64,000 nucleotides of DNA from Linepithema humile (taxonomy: Eukaryota > Arthropoda > Insecta > Hymenoptera > Formicidae): assembly GCF_040581485.1 (NCBI RefSeq), contig NC_090134.1, positions 17,227,501 through 17,291,500 on the forward strand, in the 5' to 3' direction. Each line of letters begins with the position of its first letter. The stretch's first letter is position 1. Shown piece by piece: positions 38,952 to 50,500 of the stretch. Made by a program: the position numbers and the translations under genes. The notes beneath the pieces are model-generated. The model saw only the letters and a program-made list of their open reading frames with translations. It had not been told where the DNA came from and searched no databases.

Positions 38952-41900
38952 ATAATGGGACTGCAGACTGTTCGTCTCTCGATCGATGTCGCTTCCGGTG
39001 GGCCGTGCGAACGTCTGTCGTGACTTCCGCCAGATTGTGCGTAACGCGTACACAATATGCGCGCATGGGCGGGCGTGCATTCCCGAGGTGGCGCGTAAAG
39101 CTCCATATAAACCGTGTGTGCCTTGAGACATGCGAATATCAATCAACAGTAACACTCTTGGAATCCCGAGGTCTCCGAAGACACGCGTGTCTTGTTTTAC
39201 ATAATGTATAATGCAGATGCGGAATACTATTAGTCTATTCTTATAATTCGATGAATTTAAAGCAGATATACAAATTTTGCCGCTACAACACACGAATTTG
39301 CAAGAGAATTCCGCGTTACGTCACGCGTGGGAGAATAAAGACTTGTAAAAGCGCAACTCTCTCGATGCACTTTAAAATGACCCTGCGCATTTACAACGTA
39401 TTGCTCATCCGTATTGACTCGCTCAAGTTTTTGTTTTGCTCTATCTGATAAGATTCTCAATAAACCGCTACGCTTTTATTCTAAGCTGCGCATTAGCGAT
39501 TACTATTAGAAATGGTAAGAGCCGCGAGTCCGCGATGCTAATGGTAGCAATACAAAGTTTCCGATTTTAATGGCTCATTTGCGGCAAACTAACTCGGTAA
39601 CGAGAGAAACTTATAACAAATCGCGCGATAAAGACAGGTTTAAATAGTTGCAGTTAGTTACACTTGAAAGCATGCCAAGCGCGTTACACAGTCTTGTTAC
39701 GTGACACACATCTCCGCGACGGAAATCGCGCGCGGTCCATTGAGAGTGCGTCGCCGATCGATAACTCTGACGGAATAATTAATCGACCGTCGTTTTTTGT
39801 GATCCTTATCGCTGAATTTTTTCTACGTCTAATACCTGCGCGTATCCTTTCGAGACAGTCGGCCCGCAGGAATGACTTATCAATTTGTAGATTACAGGTT
39901 ATCGCTTTATCTCGAAGGACAACGCTCGATGCGCGACGCGCTCCTTTGTTGAGCAGCCTCTCCTTGAGGCGAGCGATTATTACGTTGCACACGCGAGGGA
40001 CCCGCGTTCACAAAGCGCATCCGGAATGTCAATCTTTTCGAAAACGTCTACGCTAATCTACGGGCGATCATTATGAAACGGCCGGGGAGTATTGCGAAAA
40101 TGCGCGTCGCAAAGCCGTAAAAGCCCGCATCATCCGTGTTTTACATTGTCGAATGTACATACGTTTAATGCACGGCGCGTGGACACGCTGCGCGAGAATT
40201 GTGTGCGACGGAGATGTATCTATTGCGATATCTGACACACCTGGAATTCGAGACTCTTGGCGATGCATCGCGATGCGATCGTACAGACGACGATCTTTGT
40301 ACGCCGCAACGTTAACACACGATCATCTTCGATTTTCTTTCGTCCGTCGCGAATAATTTTTCTATGATTCTTCACTTTTGTGTTTTCTGCCATGCTGCGT
40401 GCTTATTTACGAGCTGTTTCAAGTTAATTGGTGTATTAACGATTAAATTTTATATCGCGACGTGCGGACATTTTATTGCTCACACCGAGAAATGGGTAAA
40501 TGTTTCTTTTCCTCTGAAATTCTCCCGGCTATCCCGTTAACGTATCTTCGTGACGTTCACGTTGGCGTACACCATGTTGTAGAAAATAATTGTCGCGACG
40601 GTTTCAATGTTGCTCTAAAGTGCCGTTGCAGAACTCATCGCCGAGACCGGGCGATTAGCGTTTTCCGGTTTCTAAGCTGAGCCACTCCGTTGTGTGTCAA
40701 GGCGACCAGCCTTGGCTCTACATTTCTTATAGATATACGGACGAGTCATTGTTTGCAATTCGTTATGTAAATGTATCATCGCCATGATAAATCGATCTTT
40801 CACTTTAAGCTAACGGATTTCATTAGCGCCGCTACTTAATATTACGCAAGCGATATAAAAGTTGAAGATGGCCTTGAGAATAATTATCATAATCCGTAGA
40901 GATTAATATCAAGGATGAAGAAGAATGCTAGTTTCAATGTCGTAAAAAATTCTCTTCTGCAAAACATGGTAGTTGCAACAAAGGAATCACGCTCGATCAT
41001 AATCACAGCTGTACGGACGCAAATTGAATATTTATTTAAGAATTATTATCTCGTAAATCAGCTTTTCCAGTTAGTTGCTGCTTGCCAGCGTAAAATTGCG
41101 AAGAATTTCCCATGGAAGAACCTCTCTCGCGCAGACCTCGAAAACGGTAAGGCCATAAATCGCACAGGTGTTTTAGAGAACAGGAAAACATTCGAGAAGA
41201 GGTGTCGATGTTGTAAAGGAAACTGATAGTTTCCTCGTTTCTTCTTTTTTTTTTTTTTTTTTTTGGTCCGAGTTTCGACGTTCGGTCGGACCGTTCGTAA
41301 AACATCGCGGTTCATTCCGGCAGCAGCTTCTTGCTGCAGCTGCTCCTCGATCTCGTGCTCTCACATAAAACACACGCCACTTCGGCAACCTTCTCGGTTG
41401 CCGAGAGAGAGCCCGGAGCGATGGAGAAAGCACGTTTTGACGGTACATGTGTACGATACATATGTCAATACAACACACGGGCGACAACTTCGCTTAAACG
41501 CGGTGACCGCACCACGTGTGCGCCCCAGTGCTCACGTGTGCAAGAAGGCCGTGTGCGACTTTTCCTTCGCGAGATCGCAGCCGCATCCGGTTACGTCCGC
41601 CCAAGTTTCTCGAGGACGGCGCGGAAAAAATACCTAGTCACCTAACTCGCATGAAAAGTAACATCCGTTCTGCGATTCGTTGTTTGCGTTTATTGGTTAA
41701 TTATTACGCTACAAAGATAACTCAAAACAAATAATTAATTATTATTATTCTATATTATTTTAATTAGTATAGGAATTTTTGACAATCACAAAGGATGTTA
41801 TATTTTATTAGAGCGTAATATTTTTGGTTGATTGAATATTACGCTGAATAACAATTAACAATATATTATAATTAATTTTTGTTCAAAGGATGCTACATTC

Positions 41901-44900
41901 TATTGGCACATTTTCCCAATTATTACATCTATAATTTTATATTATTAATTAATACAAATATTTCTGTCAATCGAAAGCATTTTATCTTTTATCAATGCAT
42001 AATACGCTCCAATTGCAAATAAAAACTTGCCGAATGAAAAATTTATGATGAACTTGAGATTTGTCGAACTTTCGTGTCAGAAGTGCGACGACCGATAAAT
42101 CTCAACGAAATAATTGCTCCCCGGTCGTTTGTGCCGTCGAAGACGACGAAGATGAGAGAGCGGGGACTCGACATTCGGTCGAGTTCCCGCTTCGTGGCGG
42201 AAATTGTGTCGCCGCGGCCTACGACGTGAACGACAAAGGATGCAGCACGGCGCGCGATTGAATTTCAATACGCAGAAGTTGTTAAGCAATGAAAGGCTTC
42301 CACGGGCTCGACACTCGATTGTCTTTCCAATTTCCATTGTCCGCGCGGTGAAGCGCGCGGGGAAAAAATCGTAATAAAGACCTTCTCGATCGCGAGCATT
42401 CCGACCGAAGAAGACCGTTGTTGTTCTTCGTCAGCGGATTATTCGCACGGCTATCGATCATGAGGATAAAATCGAGGCGTGCAAAAACAAACAGAAAAAA
42501 TAACCGAGCGATGCATGATTTCATCTTATATATTAAATTTACATTTTTTTAAGATTCGCGAGGCCGTCTACCGAGATTTTAACTCATCGGCGTATACTGG
42601 TTTCAATGCCTGATCGAGTGTTCCCTATAAATCATTCATAGATGATCAAGGTGGGACGTTCTCGGCGGTTAATACGGGAAAAGGAGAGACGCCCGCTCAG
42701 TCTAGCCGTTGCCATGTACGAGCGCAAAGGTTTCATTGCCTTATTAAGGCGCGATCCACCTTCTCGCGTCCAGCCGGTTGGACGAAGAAAGACGGAGAGC
42801 CGGAACTCCGAAACCAGTTTATTATTCGAAACGCGCCGTGAGTGCACGCGTAAAAAGCAGCGGGGCCTCATCGCGAGTCCGTCCGAGAGAGGTGTTTTCT
42901 ATCAGGTTTTATTTGAGGTCAGTTTCGTCCCGCGAGAGAAAGATGCGACGCGCGCGGATCGCTTCTTCTGCCGATCGCATCTCCCTCGGCGCCATTGTTA
43001 TCCGCTCCGGAGAAATTGCCGGTCTCTCTTCGTCCATAAATGCGGAGTTCGGCCCCGTTCGGCCCGATCTCGCATGCTTCAGAATCGCTTAAAATGATAA
43101 AGCGGTGTAAATAAGTTTTTACAAGCCGCGTTAACGTCAGGACCCGTGTTTTTCGCCTCTCGAACGAGCACGCTCTCTTTTCTTCCTTCGCGCGGCTCTC
43201 TCGTTCCGATTTCCATCGATACATCCGCATCAATTTTCCATGAATAAATCATATTATTGTTTACCTTCGGATGCGAAACCGTCAAATTCGGTCGAGCTGG
43301 TTTGCACAATACCGCAGCGGTGCGCAACGGAGCGCGTCATCCGCGCGCGCGAGATTGAACCGATGCGTGTCATTTATTTCGTAAACGCGTGCAAATCGGG
43401 CGTTGGATAATATATCGATGGCTAATATATAAGCCGGGCTTTATTCATCCACCGTGTTTGCAGAGACTGATTGTCGCCGGACGCGCGAGAAGCGGCGCCG
43501 CTTTGGATTTGTAACTGTTTAATATGTAACGCGTATATTGCGCTGTGCATTGTTTGCACGTTTGACGTCCGTTCGTACACTTACGTATGCAGTTCGGTTA
43601 TGTCTCTTTTCCTAATCGGTTGAAATTATAATATCTTCACCGAACGAGTCAAGTTATTTTTGTCATTTTTCCAACGTCTTTTTGATTGTCCGATATCATC
43701 GGACTGATAATTCGAGTCTTATCGAGACTTCGATTCGACTGATAATTATTTCATCATGCAGATAATCAACTTATGAATTGGGTACAAAAGATAGCGACGG
43801 GCAGATAAATACTGTCGCCGCGGCGCTACTGTTGTTTGCGAGATATAAAATATTTATCTTCTTAGAAATCCGTCTCCGATCGAAGTGCAATATTACTCGA
43901 GTGCGTTGTGCAAGGACGATAGCAGGCACACTTATACGTACGCGGCGATGCAATCTAATAATCGCTTGCTGCGAAATAGGATTTTGAAGAGCCGCGAGAG
44001 AGGGCGATTACGTGCTCGCAGACTCGCGTTTTGCGAGTCAATTATCAACAGCTTCCATATCGCATTAATGCCACAATTGATGGCGATGCAAAACGATCGA
44101 ATCGCCGCGTAATCTCGCGTAATTCCGAGATATTCGCCGCTCGCATTTACGAGTGCTTTTATCGCTCGCTCCGTTATATAATTACGAAATTTACTTAGAG
44201 CTCGCGTGCAGTTTGTCTGTGAAAATACCGGTTAGTCGTTCGTGCTCCTTTTGCTCTCCGGGAAGGAAGCGATCGGCCGTGTGTAACTCTTACGCAATCC
44301 CGGCCAGGATGTGCGACGCGCGTAGGTGCGTCCGTAACTTTCGATCGGGACGACCGGAGCGAGTCGAGTCAGCAGCGGCGATCGGTTCGGCAAAAGTGTG
44401 TCAATGATAGCGTCGAAGGATATCATTCGGTATCATCCTCGGGCGAAGACTCGTTTTTAGGTCGGAATTGCGCGTGCTCGAGCGCGAAACGGAGAAATTG
44501 TAGACGGAGAAAGAAGAGAAGAAATGTGGGCGAATGCGGCACTTTCAAACAAGCTTCGGAATCCCATAATTCGCTTTCGCTTATTCGATAGACACGCGTC
44601 GTAGTCGCGCTTTCGCATTCTTCGGCAGTAATTGGCCTGGCAGAAAACGGTGCCGCTCGGTGCCGTGCTGATTAACGATTCAGTCGTGATTTAAACCGTA
44701 TTTTAAACTGAGGTAAATTGAAGAAATTAAAAACAGGAATTGCGCGTAGCGCAGGAAAGATCGAATCGAACTAATAATTCCAGAAGTTCAAACATCTGAC
44801 CTTTTCTAACGAGAGGGATACGCGGAATCTTTTTATTCGCGTTTCAACCGAACCGGCAATCGACGATAGTTAATAAATCCTCCGCGTAATTGGTAATTGC

Positions 44901-47457
44901 AAGCGATCGATGCGTTAAGCGTATTAGAAATATAACGCATGACGGATTTCGTTAATTAAAACGCTAACGGTAAATGCGAAGATTACTCGGACACGTCCGA
45001 CTCCAATTTTAATCATTAACTTAATAATTAACTCGTTAACTTCTCAAAGCGATTTCTTTTTGTTCCCGTCGCTTTGATTATTTCGCGCGTGAAACGAAAA
45101 CATAAATTGTTTCAGATTTTTTTCCCAGACGTATTGTAAAAAAAAAAAGAATTTTATCGCGATGACTTTCTCTCGGTTGATACTCGCTGACGCGCCGATA
45201 AACATAGAAACAGGATTAATTAATTCGGGGATATTTTCGGATGCGCGCGAGGCATCGAACGCTCCATTAGCTCGCGCGATTTAAGTGGATTGACCGAAAC
45301 ACGTTGTCGCGCGCGCTTCAAATGTCGAGGCGTTTGAATAATGCCAAACTCGCGCCTCGGTTTTTTATAATTGTGACCCAACGAAGCCCAAGATTTGTGA
45401 GCAATAAATCACCGGGCGGGACCGCAAATTGATAGCGTGCCAAATCACGGTTACGAGTCGCACCTGTTCAAATAGCTGCCCGTAGCTCAGATTCCCGCGA
45501 GGACGTTGCGCGCCGCGCGTATATTTTGGATTCTATTTATAGCCGCGCAAAATTAAGTCGTTAATGTATGATTAGTCAGTGATTTATAACCGCGCATGAG
45601 CAAGCTTCACTTTCCCACTTTGTAAGATACATCCTTGCAACATTAACACTTTCTAAGTTCACGACTGTAAAGATAGCTTGAACAATTGTTTGCAAGTTAA
45701 GTTCCCGTAACGGAACGTCGAAGAAACTTTTACCGCCCGTAATTTCGTTCGTCCGATCGCGAACATTTCGCATGAAAATTTTCATTGACGCGCTCTAATT
45801 TGATTATTAACCGAGCAGCTTTCTTCTCGCTGCGCGTGAATGGATTCGAATTGGTTTGCAATACCGCATTTGCCAAACTACGCATCGTCAAAAGTGACAT
45901 CCTTTCCTGCTTTTAGTTAAAACATTTCGTATGGAAATGTGTGTCCTGTGAAAACCGGAACGCGCGCTACATTTTCGACGGCGCGATATGCATTTCTTTT
46001 AATTGCCTTGGCTTCGCCGTAATTGGAATTAATTGATATGAATTTGCCGCACGGGGGATTCCGAATAGCCGGCGTCCACCGAAACACTCGCCGGAAGTTT
46101 TAATGAGCCTCATTCGAAAACTGCGGAAGTGCAGCTTTGTTCACTCTCCCTAAGAACGATAACAAAACGGAAGAATTATTTGTGTTCCATTTTTTTCGAA
46201 TAAACCGTTTCAACGCGAAATGCCGAGTGAACGGAGTTCCGCTCGTGTACAAGCGATCTTGAATCCGCTTTTGCCCATCGAGAGTACTTGTCCGCGTATT
46301 TACTGAATGAAGCGGGCATACACAGCCGATGCTTTTACAAACGCGTGCGATTCGTGGGTGGATGAGATATGTTGATATGCGTATCTAGTGATTTCCGCGC
46401 ACGAGACTTCTGTTTATACGATTTGAGTACACATGCCAGATGTGTCGTAGATTCTGTTAAAATTATTCCAACACAGGAAGGAAAATTAATTAGCCATTTG
46501 TATCTTGAAAATTTCATCGATCCAAGTCGCTCAACTTTCAGTGTCTCACAGCTAATTTTTGATTTCTCGAGAAAAATCTGTATCGCACGGTGAAAGTACA
46601 GCGCAGCGTACTTTACCACGATGCACCGCGATCCTTTAATTAGCGCTTAAATGCGCGGTGAAAATGCGCCGCTGTTTGTATCCGCGTCCATTTAAGTCGC
46701 TTTTTCAAGGCGCGCTTACGTCGCAACGGCGCTCCGATTGCTCTACGCGGGCGACGGGGAATCGTACGTGCAGGTTAATGAGCTCCTCCCGTTTTCTGCA
46801 CAGCCGACGCCAAGTGATGTCCGTTTTCCACCGTCGTGCTTCCGAGATACCGATACGCCCACACACGCCGAGTCCCACGTATCTAAGTACGCGCGTAGGT
46901 ACAGCTCGGCCCGTTGTTGTGTATACGTAATCGCTGCGAGCAGCTGCAGTTTCGCGTTGGCGCAGCACGCGGCATTAGAAAGGCGGCCGCGGCTGGGAGA
47001 TGTCACAAGGTAAACCGCATACGTAACTGGGATACGTAGGGGATTATATTGTGCATGCCTGTCCGCGATCGTTAGATAGGCACGGTGCACCGGCCGCAAC
47101 CGAGCGTCCTTGGGAAAAATTTCTCTCCCCTTTACCGTGTTTAGTTTAACCGCCGATCTTCTGAAAAACCGCGGCGATCTATTTTCGAATCTCGAACCGC
47201 GAAACAATGTTACGTTATTGTACAAGGTTGCCCCGTCTCTGCGTCTCTGGCGGATTTTCGAGGACCGGGCGGCTTGGCTCGGCGGCGAATTCATTACGTG
47301 AGTTCTTGGCGGCGCGAATCGCGCGTATGTTATTTATGCGTGCGTTAAGCATGCGTCGAGGTTGGCAGCGTAGAGTCTGCGTCGTCGACGAAAAGAGAAG
47401 CGGAGGAGCCGCGAGAGAGGCTGTGATCGATCAGGCGCGGCGCGAGAAGGAGAGAGG

Positions 47458-47551
<94 letters not shown>

Positions 47552-50500
47552 GAGCGAGAACAGAGCGAGATAAATATGAGATTACAATTTATACGAGCCT
47601 CCGTACGGTTATTCACTCGCGACTTTTTATTTATGCCGATCACCTCCCCTCCGGCTCCGCGCGAAACGCATCTGCGTATCACCGGTCCGCGTGTTTATGC
47701 AACGATAATAATTTTTCATTATGTCAGATCGGACGAGAGAGAAAGAGAGAGAGCATTGCCGTTGCACGTCGATTTATTTCCAGATCTGAACTTTAACACT
47801 GAGAATTTAAACTATGTAAACCTGATTCCATTTTTTCGTAATTCGAAAAAATAAGAATTTTGAATGTCCCGCGAAAAGTTACAGAGTTCTCTATGGATTT
47901 TAGAAAAAGCGATTTTAAAACGGTGAAAACGGTTATTTGAAAAATCTGGAGGGCCAATTTCACGGCATTTTTCTTTTATGGAAAATTGCGATTTGTTTCG
48001 AATTCTGAAAAGATTTTGAATAGTTTATAAGTTTTGAAAAGAATTCCGTTTACAAGACTCGCTCGTTGCAAATCAATGCTTCCCACACATCGAATTGCGC
48101 TGAGGAAGGATCCTACGATGCGGTTGCGTGGAAGCAAAGTGATGTAGAACTAGAAGAGACAACAAGGACGCGTGAGAGCGCTTGTGAACCGAGCGGGCGA
48201 CCCTTTAATAGAAATTTATGCCAACATTCGTCTGGCCTTAATTGCCGTTAGGTCTGATCAATTGGCGCCAAATCGTGCCGTTCTTTGTTGTTGCGAGTAG
48301 TAATTTGCGCCTTCGTATAGAACATAGATCAAACGCTTTCGCGACGAGATCTATTTAGACTGATCAAGCTTCATCGTGGTGAAATAATCGTTTTTTTATA
48401 TCTCTCCAGCGTATTTGAAGACGTACACTTTTTGTATCTCCATATATTTCACGTATGGAAAATCATACATTCACGATATGCCGTGCCTTGAAAATAGACG
48501 TTATTTACGCGCGCAGCGATACGCGGAGTTATTGAGTATTCACGCGGAGTGCATTAGTTATTTCGATACTTTCTCATAATGTCGCGTATAAATATGTTAA
48601 CAGCGCTATATCCAGGGCGAGGTAAACACGGTGTCCACCTTGCAAAGTGTCTGCTTCCAAGGTATTTAAATACCGCGGTATTTTCCACGACGTTATTCCC
48701 ACGTTTATTTTTACTCATAAATAAAATCACCATTTTATTCGATATTATAAGCACATTATACGTTTTATCTTAAATAAAATCTCGGTATTTTGACCTATTT
48801 GTCTCTGCTAGAAGACGTAATAACCACGTTTCACCAAAACTCGCGTATTAGAATATATCTTCTCGAAATATATTTCTTGGCGCCGGATGTTCGCTACCGA
48901 TAACAATGCCCGAAATCGATCGCCGGTATAAATATTAACATCGGCGGAAAGACGCGTGAAGAAATCTAATGAACGGCAGACGCCGGTGCGAACAACAGCG
49001 CGACGCTGCTGATTGTCATTCGAGGCGCGTTCACGACCGGTGACTGCCCTTGGTCGACGGAAAGGCGTCGCTTCGCCGACGAAACGCTTTAATGGCTCTC
49101 TCGCAGCGAAGAAATAATTGTCCGGGTCACTTCGGTGTCATTAAACTTGTTAAATCGGGTGTCGGTCACACACGCGCGCGCACGACGAAGCCGGCCGATG
49201 CACATCATGCGTTCTACTTTCTTTAAGAGTTCGCACCGAGCCGCTTTCACGATGAGGGAAGAAAAGAGGAACGATTTTTGCGCGAAAACCGGGAACGCAG
49301 GATAATTGCGGCTTTTATTCCCTCACGTCAGTAGAATTGCGGCGAAGAGAGACGCGCGGAAGATATTTTAAAGGGAATTCGTTCGACATATTGACGTAAT
49401 ACGCGAGCTGTTCCTCAAAGATTCGTGTCAAATTTTCTTATAAATTTGGGGCTTTTGTTATCGGAGAATTTAATTAAACGTCGCTCGCATAACTTAATTA
49501 ATTTACGTTTCGTTCTCAGAGAAGACGTGGCGCTAACGGTTCAACCGTTCTCGTCATTAACGCTGATGCGCCGCCTTATGAAATTATGACGTCCGACCGT
49601 CCTTCGCACCCTTGAGAAACGCGCTGATTGTAAATTATCGCCGCGGAAACTCGAGTCATCGCACGCGTGGGCAAATAAATCTGCCCGCTACATTGTTAGC
49701 GACGCTATCCGGGTCGATGTTATAAATTTTCAAAGTGCGCGCACACACACACACGTTCGACTGACTTCTGTGTAACTGGAGCAAAATCCCTTTGTACGTT
49801 CCAGAAATTGCCGTCTTTCTTCAACACCAAGCCGACGCGGGTGGATAAATCGGACAACAACAATGCCAACAATTCCAACAACACCAGCAACAACATTCAC
49901 AATATGCCGCTGCACGAACCCATCAGCGCTACTTCTCCCGAAGTATACGGTACGTGAGAACACTGTGATTACATGAAAATCGCGGTGCCTTATATGGCGC
50001 AAGTGGGAAGCGTACGCCGCTATTATCATTTAATACGTCGTCGACCGAATGTATATTTAAGAGGCCGCGGATACGCATTTGTGAAGATGTGTAACGTCGT
50101 TACGGTGACGCGAATTGCATACGATATAGGATTACGGCACATACGAGAAATATCATTCACATCCCGCGTCGAGGCGGTTCTCAATCTGCACTCCGCCGTC
50201 GTCCGAACGTATTTGCACAGAGTTTTAGAAAGATATAATTGAAAGAAAAATTTAGCGCTCTATATTAATGAAAGAAAACTCGCAGAGACGAATGTGTTGT
50301 TGCCGTTGCAAAAGAATTTGCGAGCCGCTATTGTGAAGATTTATATAACGCTTTCGCGAAGCGCTTCTCAGACACTCATCCACTCTATACGTGTTATTTC
50401 CCTCGCGAAAAAATAGCTGGGAGATTGCCAATGACACCCCAGGAAGCGGTGAAGTATTACGGCACCAGGCTGACGGAGTTCGAGCGCGCCGAGATCGAGA

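Larger units (their letters stand above)
31896..49804 (+). other. Dyrk2 intron 2 (about 17.9 kb)
   Basis: Bounded by GTAAGC and CCAG. It contains no recognised conserved exon. It holds a poly-G block at its 5' end, a (TC)n tract at 38912, an AT island with degenerate repeats at 41730-42010, a (GA)43 tract at 47462 and a short (CA)n run about 50 nt before the acceptor. Open frames here are treated as chance unless noted separately. Confidence 0.75.

Noticed and set aside
45471..45500. A tRNA-like GCCCGTAGCTCAG stretch
   Set aside because: It resembles the start and A box of a tRNA gene, but no B box or matching 3' acceptor stem follows at the right distance.
47207..47854. 215-codon + strand frame with a long Arg-Glu repeat
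   Set aside because: The frame is open because it crosses the (GA)43 microsatellite. The flanks have no coding character, and the opposite strand gives an equally artificial Ser-Leu frame.
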